The position numbers were made by a program, and so were the translations under genes. Under the pieces are notes generated by a model. It was given only the letters and a program-made list of their open reading frames with translations, had not been told where the DNA came from and ran no database searches. A stretch of 64,000 nucleotides of DNA from assembly GCA_001600455.1 (NCBI GenBank), contig BCKC01000005.1:3286001-3350000 (forward strand), given 5' to 3'. The stretch is from Endocalyx cinctus. Lineage: Eukaryota > Ascomycota > Sordariomycetes > Amphisphaeriales > Apiosporaceae. Each line of letters opens with the position of its first letter. Within the stretch, counting starts at the first letter, position 1. Shown here piece after piece: positions 46,819 through 58,514 of this stretch.

Positions 46819-48736
46819 ATGAGTGCTGCTCAGGCCTGTTCAGTATGCTCCCGGCGAAAGGTAAAATGTGACAAACTCCTTCCCAGCTGCGGTCGGTGCA
46901 GTCGTCTAGGACAGTCATGTACCTACTCTAGCCGGAGACAATCTTCGCAGAATGATCTATCTCGCCAGATTATCCAACTCCAAGATCGACTCGCGCAAGC
47001 TGAGGCACGGCTTTCATCTCCTTTTGACATAAATGCAACTCAGCCCGCCTTGCAGGGAAGTTCTACGACAACGCCACAGCCCGTGCCACCCAATCCATCG
47101 GAATTTGACGACTGCGCTGCTAATCGCTCTAGCCAGTCTGAGTATGAAACACTGTCCAATGCTCAAACGTTTTCGACCCCAACATCTCAAGGGGCAGTTC
47201 AAGGAATGCTAGACATAGATATGTTCGCTAATTTTCTTGATTTTCCGGAAAATCCAACGCTACATCTAGACCCAATGACTACTTTCGAATCTCCAGGATT
47301 TCTACCGAACAACAGCCTGAGCACACCGCTTAGCCGGACTGATAGTCACCAGATCTCGAAGCGTGAACTTGAGGCACTTCATCATATCTATTTCGATGCC
47401 GTTTTCTACTCGCTCCCATGGCTAAGGAGAGAACGTTTCATTTTAGAGCTTGCTTCTAACCCCAATTATCCGCCACTGCTGTCATTGAGCTATGCCGTCG
47501 CTTTAGTCGGTGCTACATTCTCTTCAGCGCAGACTCACCTGCAGACAGAGTGCTACAACATGGCTCGTAAATATGCCGACATATGCGAGAGGGATGAAGA
47601 GGATGGTTATCTCGACAGCCTTGACTTGTTCCAAGCTTTACTATTTATAATCCGTTTTGAGATCATGAGCGCACGCCCTCTACGCGCATGGATGACAATC
47701 GGTCGAGCCATTAGACTTGCCAAGATACTCGGGCTCGACCGCATGGATCAGCCCAGTCCCAACCGGTATGGGGGCTTTGCAGAACTGCATATGAGCCTCC
47801 TTCCCACCCAAGATGAAATGTTGCTTGAGGAGAGGAGACGGTCCTTCTGGGCTCTTTATATCTTGGAATGCAACATCTGCACGAGAACGGGCATCACCAC
47901 CGAGCTTGGGGACATGAAGGTAACGTGCTCTCCTCTTTTACAAGACAACACTATAAACTTTCATGTTATCTAACGTGATGAACGAATAGGATCTAGATGT
48001 TCGCCTACCGTCGTCGGGAAATTTAGATTCCAACCACGTAGCCGTCAGCATGCCATTTCTGAGAGACGCATGTGATAATTTGGGAGATGTCCGACCGAGA
48101 CTATCATCTTACGCAGGTTGCGTGATCATGGTAGAGCTAGTCCACCGGTGCCTAGATCACGGAAGGGACCTCCAATCCGAATCCGAGAACCCACCTTTTT
48201 GGGACACTCACTACTTCTTACTCAAGATGATAGAAGAGAGAAACAAGACACTCGGGACACTTCTTAGCGCTAAGTCGGTCAAGGAAGACCCCATCGCATT
48301 TTCTGTACACATGAACCTCTGCGGCATAGAAATATATTTCCATGAGCTGGCCTTGCTAAAAGTGCAGAAACAGAAGCTCCCGAGCTCTGTAAGCGCGGAC
48401 AGCTTAAAACGGTCAGTCGTTGCGGCTTTCAAAATCGCCAACGGGGTAAGGCTCAACTGGCCTGCCGAGGAGAGCGAGCGCCAAGTGTTCGCCCTCCAAT
48501 CCACCTTCACCGCTTGGCCCATAGTCATGGCCTTGAACTGTTTGGCTTCGAACTTGACGTCGGCAAATCCGAATGACCCGGCCACCAATGGCGTTGTCCA
48601 TTCATTACGTCTCCTCATGGCGGCACTGGACTACGCCGAGAAGCCCGATGGCTATTGGCATCGAAAAACCGCACATGTGGTGGGTAAGGTACAGAAATGG
48701 GAAGAGAAAAGCGGCTTTAGTGATAACGACTTATGA
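46819..48736 (+). CDS. Zn2Cys6 transcription factor
   Basis: Exons 46819-47919 and 47990-48736; 615 aa. The zinc cluster is at residues 7-34 with spacing C-x2-C-x6-C-x6-C-x2-C-x6-C, followed by a Ser/Arg linker and a short coiled coil (IIQLQDRLAQAEARL, about 51-65) for dimerisation. The middle region (about 200-380) fits the fungal-specific transcription factor domain, with HIYFDAVFYSLPWLRRERF, then AWMTIGRAIRLAKILGLDR, and EERRRSFWALYILE. Exon 2 carries the rest of that helical domain. It is nuclear. Next to the pump, with the PKS further right, it is a candidate pathway regulator. No autoregulatory site can be named, since the binding motif is unknown. The alternative is a cluster-external regulator. 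Confidence 0.9.
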
Positions 48737-49704
48737 TCAGAGCTTTCTCCAGAGTTTGAGAGGGTAGTTGGCAACTGGTGTAGGATCAGCCAGAGTTTAG
48801 TCTAAGTATGAAGTATTTGTATATGAGCTTGAGCTTGTGGAATGGATGTAAATGCAAATCGAAAGATACACGAATAACACAAGGAGTTAATTATGACATG
48901 TTTACTGTTCATATCTATGGGGGGTTAGAAGAAAACTCCACGGCAAATCGGACGATCCATTAAATATGCAACTACGACTTTGATTGCGATGAGTGTGCTT
49001 ACACGCCCAACTTCCTCGGAGAAATAGCTACAAGGGAGTTTTATCGAACAGTCTTCAGGTAAATGAAAGAGGAATATCATTTTTCTTTCTATGGGTAACA
49101 CGAGCTCTACAAGGTGTAATCTTTTAGTGTCGATACTGGGACATGGTGAGGGAATACGCCATCCACAACGATAAACACCAGCTCGCACTCCGCTGCCAAG
49201 AAAAACGGCCATCTCAGCAACAAGAATATCAAAGGCCATTTGTTATATTGAAGTACAATGGAACGGAGTATTATGATTAGATTCTGAGGGTACCTTCATA
49301 TTTTTCTTGTTTATCATGTCGTTGATTCTTTATTATTAATTAATTCCCGTGTTAACCTGGGATAGAAGCGGGAAGGCGGGGGCGGGGTCCGTGTCCGTGT
49401 CCGTGGGTGTATACGTATCGAGACGGGCAAAGCGGCCGTCTCTTTTTCTTCATTGCCCATCAGTCAATGATTTATCTAATAGAAGAATCATGGCTCTCTG
49501 TTTCGAGTGTAGAGGCAATGAGCCAGCTATATGATATATTTCTTCATACCTAAAGAATCAACGCCTCTGAGTCCCTGTACATATTTGTTCTTGTCCACCA
49601 GTGTCTTTTTTGCTCCTCTTTGATGCACCGTCTTTCTATATTTCAAATCGCTTTTTATATTATATGGCTTTATTCGTCTCAAATCTAATCGGTTAACGAA
49701 AAAC
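48737..49704. other. Intergenic, pump promoter
   Basis: AT-rich, with a G/C-rich GTGTCCGTGTCCGTGGG microsatellite near 49388. Small frames in this stretch have no features. Confidence 0.5.
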
Positions 49705-51963
49705 ATGGGTACGGAAACTAACACATCACCTGAGAAGAAACTCGAGACCCAAGGGTCAGCCAGCGGTAATGAAGATGGAAAGTCGTCTCCCCGTAATATT
49801 CATGGTTGGAAGGTTAGTTAGTTCTCAGCTGAAGCCTATCCATCGTAGCCTCTGTGTCTACACGATTGTTACGTTAGCATACACTCACTAGCCTGTCCCC
49901 AGTGGTTTCTAGCCTATGCCGCCATGCTGTCTACGACGTTCCTCTTTTCCCTCGACAACACTATCGTTGCCGATATCCAACCAGCCATCGTCAACGATTT
50001 CGGAAACATCGAGCTTCTGCCATGGATAGGCACCGGGTTCGCGCTGGGTAGCACTGCCGTGCTACCCTGGGGCAAGGCATACGGCATTTTCAACATGAGA
50101 TGGCTTTATCTACTCAACATCGTCCTATTCGAGATCGGCAGCGCGGTATGCGGCGCCGCACCCGATATGAACGCCCTGATCGTCGGACGCATCATCGCCG
50201 GTCTGGGCGGATCCGGTATGTACTCGGGCACGCTAACTTATGTCTCGGTCCTTACCAACGACATGGAGAAGCCTGCGTATCTGGCGGGAAGCACCGTAGT
50301 TTGGGGGATAGGAAGCGTGCTAGGACCGATAGTAAGTCCGGATTCGGACTCCGACGAATTCGTCTTCAGTTTTTGGGCCATATTTATTGACGTGAAATCC
50401 TTAGGTTGGTGGCGCATTTGCTATTAGTTCCGCTACTTGGCGATGGGTAAGTGTTTTTTTTACCCGCATTTCCGTTGAAATTCACTGTCTATGTTTAGAT
50501 TGATCAAATTGTCAATTTCTTTTTCCTTTTAGGGGTTTTACATCAATCTCGTCGTTGGCGCAGCTTTTGCTCCTATCTATATTCTGTTGTTCCCAAGCGT
50601 TGTCCCGATGCCGGGTAAAACACTTCTCGAGCGCCTAAAGTTAGTGGACTGGATCATGGTCGTGCTGTTCTTATCCGGATCCAGTACGCTGGTTATCGCC
50701 ATTACTTTCGGTGGGCTGGTGTACCAATGGAGCTCGGCGGCTCTTATCGCACTTTGGGTTGTGACCGGTATTCTACTCATTGCGTCCATTATTATGGCCA
50801 AGTTTCATCTCGGGGTTTCCAAGGAAAATCGATTATACCCCGCGCACTTTCTTAAGGATACTCTTATGCTCAACATGCAGCTTCAAGTTTTCTTGTCATC
50901 TGGAATCATTCTCGTACGTGATAGCGACGTCTTCCAAATAAGTCCATCGCTGTCAATTGGCTAATTTTCTCTTCTCTTCTCTCCAGAGCGGTACATACTA
51001 TATACCTCTGTACTTTCAATTCGTCAGGGTAAGCGATGACACAAATCCCATTTACCAAGCTATACTCGTCGTGTCAAATACTTACAGTCATTACGTGCAG
51101 GGTGATGGCCCATTGGATGCTGGCGTTCGACTTCTCCCCCTTATCGTCGTTATGGTAGTCTTTTCGATGATTAACGGTGTATTGATGCCACGGTATCCAC
51201 TTATCTCCCCATGGTACATTGGTGGCAGTGCTTTAGTTGTGATAGGGGCGTCTCTTCTAAGTAGGTTCTTTTACTACTAATGGTGAGAAATTAGACTTTC
51301 TAGCGGATACTAATGAAAAACGAAAAACAGGCACCATCAATGAGAATACAAGCAATGCTAAGGTATACGGCTACACAATCCTCATTGGTGCGGGCTGTGG
51401 GTGCTATATTGTCGCAGGCTTCGCAATTACTCAGTCCCATGCTCCTCCCCGCGACTTACCGAACGCTGTTGGAGCGATGGCAATTGGTACGTATCTTCAA
51501 CTATAAGTAGAACTTCTACAATTACCTTTTTCAATATTATTATTCTATAAAATCTTCAGTTTGTATTTGGTAACCTTCGCATCGCAGCCCAAACCTTGGG
51601 GCAGATTATATTTCTCTCAATATGTGGCTCCACTTTCCAGAATACGGCCATCGATAAGATCGCCAGTGCTCTGCCAAGTGCTTCAGATAAGCAAGTTAGC
51701 CAACTTGTGGCAGGCACCAGCAGCAGCGCTTACCAGGAACTTTCCGAGAACGATCGCGCACTTGTCATTCCGGAAGTCACCGCAGCGATGAAGAGCGTAT
51801 GGCTACTGTATTCCGTCGCTGCGGCGCTGAGCTTCGTTTGCTCGCTTGCACTTTACGTAAGTTTCTTTTCAACATGGTTTGGGAGACGGATTTACTTATC
51901 GAGTTTGAATTCTTATAGAAAACGAAACTTGGCGGCCGACGAGTTACGACAGCTGCCATATAG
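49705..51963 (+). CDS. MFS efflux pump, 14-helix DHA2/TRI12-like
   Basis: Nine exons: 49705-49812, 49903-50331, 50405-50446, 50533-50913, 50987-51028, 51101-51260, 51331-51486, 51588-51856 and 51919-51963; 543 aa, phases all consistent. After a charged N terminus of about 40 residues come FSLDNTIVADIQPAI (motif D1 region), GSTAVLPWGKAYG and GRIIAGLGGSGMYSG (motif C-like antiporter signature region), and then helices of the second half. For exon 8 I chose the acceptor at 51587, because it gives the conserved DLPNAVGAMAIAQTLGQIIF spacing; an AG at 51559 breaks the frame. Two exons are only 42 nt. The family exports toxins, polyketides and drugs by proton antiport at the plasma membrane. Its place next to the PKS genes suggests product export. 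Confidence 0.88.
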
Positions 51964-52044
51964 TAGTAATCAGCACGCTGGTGATGATTGATTCCCATTG
52001 TTAAAGCCATGTCCTATCTAGGTCATTCAGATACTTGATAATTA

Positions 52045-52720
52045 TGACAGAGAAGTGGGACTGAATGGGACCTGGTTTCGGAGACGTTACATTACGGGGT
52101 GGAATCAAGCTCATGAACCCGGTTTAAGTTATTGACCAACCCCTGAATTACGTAGTACCAGCTCAGGAAATATTATAAATAAGTGTTACAAACCCGCCAA
52201 TACGTCGGACAATACTGGTCTACCTGACTCTGTCTGATTGGTCGGTTCGTGGTGGGTCTTGATTTGAAGGTAACAATAGGTCAAGAAGTCCTGTCAAGTA
52301 AGGTTCACGATGTTTGTAAAAGAGGTTTCAAGGTACTCTATACCAATAGTCTATATTGATACTTAAGTTGGAAGCTAAAGAACTAAGGTAAAGACTGACT
52401 AAATACAGTAGGAAATCCATCATTAAATATTCGTAAATTTCTGGCATGTTGGTATGCCAAGACTGGTGATGATCTATGTGATCTATTGATCTACAGATCA
52501 CTTAGATCATTAGATCAATAGTCACGTGACTAGGGGCCTGGTTAGTAAGGCTCCTTAGTCATACCGTTTGGTGACTAATCGAGTCAACATCCTAGGCCTG
52601 TTGAATGGGCCAACTTCTGATTTCGTAACAATAAGGTGCTGAGCTCCCGTTCGATTCATAGAGATAGATAGTTCCTTAAGCCCTAATCCAATAAGATATT
52701 TACATAATATAATTACCAAG
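52045..52720. repeat. Repeat copy 1, split by an inserted element
   Basis: The left part, 52045-52183, and right part, 52636 to about 52720, align end to end with the uninterrupted copy at 53064-53287. The left parts are exactly the same length (139 bp) in both copies. The similarity fades after about 52720. The two copies are clearly diverged, so the duplication is old. Confidence 0.8.
52184..52630. mobile_element. Putative solo LTR, 447 bp
   Basis: The element starts TGTTAC and ends GTAACA, a TG...CA pair with 6-bp inverted termini, and is flanked by the direct repeat ATAAG at 52179-52183 and 52631-52635. The uninterrupted paralogue at 53198-53202 shows a single ATAAG at the same point. 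A 5-bp duplication with TG...CA ends is the mark of LTR retrotransposon integration, and the lack of coding sequence makes a solo LTR the best reading. A MITE is the alternative. The orientation is unknown. Confidence 0.75.
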
Positions 52721-53063
52721 CTTTCAAATACCCTCCATAAGCTCTAACAATCTGACAATAATTAAGGATGGGGAAAAATTGTACCGTTCGGCAGAAATCA
52801 GAAGATAGTTCCCGGAAGCTTATTATTGAGTGTTTGTTTTACTAGTGAATTTTTATCAAGTCGACTACCCTGTCAGCCTGTTAAATGCGCACATAAGTGA
52901 CTACCAGCCCTGCAGACAGATGGGAAGATCGTTCACCCGCTAACATAGGAGTAGAGTCCTTATTATTAGAAAAGTTATATCAGTTATTTTTCGAATGATA
53001 AATTGAATAAATGAAACGTTCAAGCTTCGGTGGTAATCGACGTATCAAGCTAATATTATATTG

Positions 53064-53287
53064 TGACGGAGAAGTGGCACTGAATGGGACGTGGTATCGG
53101 AGGCGTAAACTTAAGGGTTGGAATCAAGCTCACCAACCCGATCCGAGAGATTGACCAATGCTGTAATTACGTATTACCAACACTGAAAACATCATAAATA
53201 AGGTGCTGAGCTTCCTTTCGATTCATAGAAGTAGATATATCCTTAAGCCTTAATGCAATGAAATATGCATAAACTATATATACAGTA
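53064..53287. repeat. Repeat copy 2, uninterrupted
   Basis: It matches copy 1 over about 224 bp, including TGAC(G/A)GAGAAGTGG, GGAATCAAGCTCA and GTGCTGAGC. It is the empty-site counterpart of the LTR insertion. Identity to a named element family is unknown; its TGAC start could itself be an old LTR edge. The remaining 53288-53519 holds nothing recognisable. Confidence 0.8.
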
Positions 53288-53519
53288 ATTATCAGACTAT
53301 GTATGCTTAGGTTCTTGGGAAATAATGTATATATGTTCTGGTTAATTACTGTTAACAGCATGAAAGGCCAGCATCAAACGGCAACAATGCTACAACCATA
53401 ATATATTAATGAAAATCAACAACTATGAACTCGAAAACGTATATGGCACATACGCTTCTAAATACCGTGGAGGAGAATGGTAGAGATGTGTTGATATAGA
53501 GGTCCAAGTACAATTAATT

Positions 53520-54523
53520 TTATTTATCTTTATTCGTCTGGTCAATGTTTGTCTCTCCATTGACCCTCTTCTTGTCTCCCTTTCGTGATATATGAATTGT
53601 ATCATCGATGTGCTCCGATGCCTGAAGGCGCTTATCTAGCTCGGCCTGTGATAGAGCTATTTTGTATGAAGTATCGACGAGCCGGCGGGTAAAAAATGAA
53701 CCTTGCATCTTGGCCACCGCAAGATCCCAATCTGTTGTGTACTCTTTGAAGAATGGTTTATACCCCAACATACCACCAATCCAGCGGCCTATTACAACCC
53801 CTGTCCAGTATCCCATAGATACTTGGAATCGGCGCGGCAGAAACGCAGGACCAACCGGCAAATAAACGTCTCCTGCATCCCACGTCTGAGTATAATATAA
53901 TGTTAGCAAGCCACCCAGAGACCCGAAGAAAGCAAGAGAGAGGGTAAATATTTTCATACGCAAAGAAGCTGGATGAAATCCATCTTTCCTCCTTCATATA
54001 TCATATAATCATGCCATATGCCGTACCAATTCTCAAAGAAGACACGATCAATCTGATAATCCCTCCCGGAGTCCGTCGTGCTAATAACAACTATCATGTC
54101 CTCTGTGCTATCGGGGGCGATGAAAAACCGGTGGATTGATCCTGCGCGGGCAAAGAGTTCGCCATCTTCGGGAGTGACAGTTCTCGTAACCCCGTCCACT
54201 TCAACGCACATACGTCCTGCCTCAACACGGAAAGTTTCGTTTTGGAAAGGATGAATATGTGTCGGAGGTCCTGTCGGGTGATTCAGCACCGCTGCAAGAC
54301 GTACTACATCGGAATCATCTTTTAAGTCGTCGGGTGCCTTCCACCAATGTCTTTGGCGGATGCATGCTCCCTTTCCAGGTGGCAGTTCGAGAAACTCCGT
54401 GGTGATGAAGCCACCGAACCTATTTCTGTTAGCTTGACTACAGAAATGTTTAAATCTATGAAAACCTTACTTGATTATTGGATTAGATCCGGCAGATGTG
54501 TGATAAGGGATATGTGGAGGCAT
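53520..54523 (-). CDS. Cupin-domain protein of the PKS cluster
   Basis: Exons (minus) 54523-54471, 54425-53960 and 53885-53520; 294 aa. Exon 1 (17 residues) supplies the ATG. The central cupin has motif 1 [16 protein letters not shown] (H-x-H-x4-E-x6-G, with likely metal ligands His, His and Glu) and a motif 2 remnant [10 protein letters not shown] with the fourth His. After it comes an unusual C-terminal extension of about 120 residues, including a hydrophobic [20 protein letters not shown] segment and a YTTDW motif, then a charged tail ending NIDQTNKDK. No signal peptide. Cupins near PKS genes act as oxygenases, cyclases or isomerases; which applies here is unknown. It diverges from the AflR-like gene and shares its 759-bp promoter region. 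Confidence 0.8.
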
Positions 54524-55282
54524 ATTTTGTGTCTGCCAACAGTTCAGCTTACGAAAGATTGCTAAAGCCAAGGGTGTCGCGAATTGCTTAGATAAATATG
54601 ATATCCAAAAAGTCTCTGTCGTAATTACATTTAAGAATTGAAGAATTTAACTAACTGACCGATGGAATACCTTCCATTTTCTTACCGCAAACTATTACCT
54701 ATTCCGGTCAGCGTTCAATCGGAAGGCTTCCTAATACCCCTGCCACCCAGTCTGACTCAGGACAGGAAGATGTACAAGCGTTGATTTATCTGCAGATCCG
54801 GACACTGCAGAAACACTCCACACTAGGCAAAATGGCCTGATTCGATGCAAAAATTTCAGCCAGGGGTAAGATGTATGAATCTGATTACCGCTGCATGAAA
54901 CAAAGTTCAGAATTCCAACTTCCCCCATAATTAGCCCATAATGACGATACTGCGCCTCTCGCCTTCCTTGTCAGCGCATAATTATATGTTATGGATCGGT
55001 CGATGATGCATCATTGGCTCACCGTTTTTAGTCTCTGGGCAATTCTTTTCAAGTAAAATAAGATTATCATGATCTGCAAAATATCAGAGCGACATAAATA
55101 GCAAGACAAGCTTAAGAGGACATATATTGCTCTAAATATGATAAATTATTTATTTCAGAGAGTCGAGGACCTTCGAATAATCAAATAAGTCAAGAATAAA
55201 AAAGAAAAGCACCCAGTCCATCAGCAAACTTTTATATAAAATACAGCAACGACAATCTTTGGCCACAATCTCAAAAACAAAC
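54524..55282. promoter_or_regulatory. Shared divergent promoter, cupin / AflR-like
   Basis: A 759-bp spacer between divergent cluster genes, AT-rich. It is the natural place for a common regulator site. No coding frame, no repeat of note. Confidence 0.45.
55233..55240 (+). promoter_or_regulatory. TATA box of AflR-like gene
   Basis: TATATAAA lies 50 bp before the ATG at 55283, which supports that start and argues against a coding exon for a zinc cluster just upstream. Confidence 0.5.
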
Positions 55283-56375
55283 ATGCGAAATGGTTCACAT
55301 GATGAAGAGATTTTAACTTTAGATGACATCTTCGTGGGCGATGCTCCTAAATCGGCTTATGCGGAACAAACGTCGGGTGCATCATCTAAGGATTATATCA
55401 ATAACAGCTTACATGATATTCCAGATGACGCATCTATCAGAAAAGTAAGACCCCTTTCGCGCGCTCTTAACATTTTGGTCCGTCATATTTCTGCCCCTAT
55501 TTGCATCTTTTCTAATACGGCTCATTTTTACATAGATACTCTATCCATCTTTAAACCACACTCCATGGAAGTCAAAGCAGCCATTTCTAGGCGAAGAATC
55601 AGGTGGACCTACTCATACTTCCGTTCATATTCCACATTCAACCGATATACTACATAACCAGGAACTTATAGAACATGACCCCGTTGGCAAATTTTCTTGC
55701 CACTGCCTCCGCCGCCACACTGAATTATTACACCATCTGAACGAAACGCAGCAAGATAATACTGTTTCGACTATTTTGGAGATAGCCAGATTCACTCTGG
55801 AAGCATGGCACGATTTTTTGAATTGCCAATTGTGTATGGGTACGGATGGAGACACCACCTTTTTGCTCTATCTAGTTATTATTGGGACGGTGGTGAAACG
55901 TATCCGACTATTGATCAAAGCCTACGAAAATAGAGATAGCTATGTAGACCATAACCCTGGATCCAATATGGAGCTGAGACCAGGGAAGACTAGGGTTAGA
56001 GGCATTTCAAGCACAGACAATACCATGGAATCAGCGAGATGGAATGGTGAACAAGATCGCTCACGTATGATGTCGGAAAATAATCCAGAAGGTCTTCAAA
56101 AGCCGTCACCAGCAGTGAGGGTCGACGTTGAAAACATCAAGGTACCTGATGATGAAAAGGCTTTTGTGTTGGGAATGCTCATAATTCGGATGTTGAAGCG
56201 TATTAAAAAGGGTCTAGAAGAATCGCGGAGTAGGGCTGGACAAGGAATTAAATCAGGTGGAGGTGATGACAGGGTATCTCATCCGATTGGCAGACTTATT
56301 CCGATGATGATTGACGATTTGGATGATTCGGTGCGTAAGCTAGAGCAACCGGTTACTAGTTTAATAAATTGTTAA
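55283..56375 (+). CDS. AflR-type regulator lacking a zinc cluster
   Basis: Exons 55283-55444 and 55581-56375; 318 aa. The acceptor at 55580 was chosen because it alone preserves the frame through to the conserved part. The C-terminal two thirds follow the AflR C-terminal regulator domain: CHCLRRHTELLHHLNE, an STILEIARFTLEAWHDFLNC segment, CQLCMGTDGDTTFLLYL, and a late DEKAFVLGMLIIRMLKRI stretch. This domain normally follows an N-terminal Zn2Cys6 cluster. Here the first 54 residues (acidic, DEEILTLDDIF) have no cysteines, and a TATA box sits 50 bp upstream, so no DNA-binding domain is visible. It could be a co-activator or dominant modulator of the Zn2Cys6 factor nearby, or an upstream exon may be missed. 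Confidence 0.8.
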
Positions 56376-56854
56376 TGGCAATAACTAACAAAAAGGTGAG
56401 CCAGAAACTCCACGGTATAAATTATAATGGTTTCGTAATAAAAGCACTGAGCAATGTCCGACTTTATAACATACATATTCTTATTATTTATGTAGTAATG
56501 AAAACTTCTGCTTCCTATTATTCCACATAACCATAAACCATAGTGAGCACTAGGGTATCAAATTAAATCTTCAGAATAATTAGATTACATCTCAAAATGA
56601 AACATGTCGATAACCAAGTTTTAAGCGATTCAGCAGCTCACCCAATCTTTCTTAGATATATACTCGATTATGCTATAGGCGTAATGACTATATAAATCTT
56701 ATTGACAGTTGCTAATATTGAGTTGCTAACTACTACATGGGCTGGGACTATGTAGTTCCAAAATAGCAATGTCATGACATATTAACTTTCAAAATTCAAG
56801 ACTGGTTCTCCAGGAAAAACTGTACATATACCGAACATTAAAACATATTCTTAA
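56376..56854. other. Convergent 3' spacer
   Basis: 479 bp, AT-rich, between two converging cluster genes. Nothing coding. Confidence 0.5.
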
Positions 56855-58514
56855 TCATTTTGTATGGACTGCCTTGTAGGCCTCATCAGCTTGCGCGATG
56901 GCATCATAGCCATATAACCACGATTGAACGGAGGGGCATGTCCTTAAAATTATATGTAAGTGAGATGTAATCCACTGGTCCGAGGCAAAGTGTATCAATA
57001 CTTACCAGCGACTGGGAAAAGGAGCTGGGGGGACTTTTTGGAAATGTGCCAAGAAGATCGAATCTCTTTGTTCCTGAAGAGGTCCATCAGGTAGGTGGAA
57101 TGCTTCCCTCTTTTCTTTTCGTCAATAAATTTATGCAGCGATATTAAAATAAAAAACAGTGAAAAAACATAACTTACTTGTTTCATGGCTTCTTTTGCAA
57201 TTGCCTCGCCACGAGCTTTTCTTAGTTCTTGGTACAGCTCAACTGCCGGGCGAATCTTTTCATGAGAAGTGACGTTCTTGAGCAGACGGCCTAAGACAGC
57301 ACCATCCTCAAGAGCGGAGTTGGCACCTTGAGCGAGATATGGAAGCATAGGGTGGCATGAGTCACCGCTTTAAGATAAGTCAGCAAATGTAGGAAGGAAG
57401 CATATGGATTGTAATTCTGCCAACTCCTAATATTGGAGCTCACCTCAGCAGAAATGTGCCTTGTTCATTCATCCAAGCTGATAAAGGGGACACTGCTCAG
57501 AATAGAAGCTATTAGAAACTAAACTATCAGTAGTCAAAATTTATCGCTTATAGAATTACTCACTATGCATCAATCGCCACTTATCCACCTGGCTCACGCA
57601 ATCGAGAAGTCGTCTCAGTCTATATTGAGCATACCGTTAGTATATATATATATATATATACCCAAGAAAGATTTGGATGAATCTCACAAAGGATCCCAAC
57701 TCTCGAATCGCTTCCTCATTTCTTCCACATTTGCGGAAGCTCGGCTAACGTCTTTCGGCAAGTCATCCGGACACAGAAGGACAAGATTATATGTCTGACC
57801 TTGCCGAACAGAATAGCCTACAGCATGAGATCTTGGGCCAATCCAAAAGTTCACAGAAGGACGAGACACGAGTAACCTCAGTTCTGGATCTTGAATGTCA
57901 TCGAGATCAAGGATAATTCGATATGCGAGGTCTCCAGTGGGACGAGGGGTTACCTCTTGTGGCAAAAGTGAGTTACGCGTACGAGACCATAAACCGTCGG
58001 AACCTAGTACGATATCACCTTGAAATGTCTGTCCAGTTTGTGCGGTGACTAAGGCCCGCTGCATATCGATGTTCAAGACGTCGATACCTAAGCGAATGTC
58101 TACGCCAAGATCTCGGGCACGCTGGACGAGCACTGTTTGCAAATCGGCTCGATGTACATCCCAGAATGGAGCTCCGTATTTTTGAATCATCTTAAGGTTA
58201 AAATCATCTTCGTATGCCAGCAAGCGACTTCCATCATATCGTCGGACGGCGAGAAAGATCGGGACGGCAGCCTTTGATGAAATTTCATCGAATACTCCCC
58301 AATGATGAAATAGACGCGTCGCATTTGGCGTAAGTTGTAACCCAGCGCCTATTTCTTCAAGGGCCGCAGACTTTTCTAGTACTGTAACTCGATGTCCCTC
58401 TAGTCTTGTACTGATTGCCGCTGCGAGCCCGGCTAAACCTGCACCGACGACTATAAGGTGGAGCTGATAAGTGCCAGGATTCTCGACATGGCCCTGGGTG
58501 CTGCTAGCGGTCAT
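56855..58514 (-). CDS. FAD-dependent monooxygenase
   Basis: Exons (minus) 58514-57688, 57619-57564, 57495-57444, 57367-57178, 57109-57006 and 56942-56855; 438 aa. The FAD dinucleotide motif VVGAGLAGL is at about 22-30; the second FAD motif is GSDGLWSRTR; the C-terminal half carries GDSCHPMLPYLAQGANSALEDG, the ribityl-binding GD motif. Exon 6 ends in CPSVQSWLYGYDA, as in salicylate 1-hydroxylase-like enzymes. The layout is that of the single-component flavin monooxygenases (NADPH + O2) that hydroxylate or dearomatise phenols, such as TropB. No membrane anchor. The (TA)n tract near 57645 is in intron 1. Divergent from the PKS with a 649-bp promoter, which suggests co-regulation. Confidence 0.9.
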
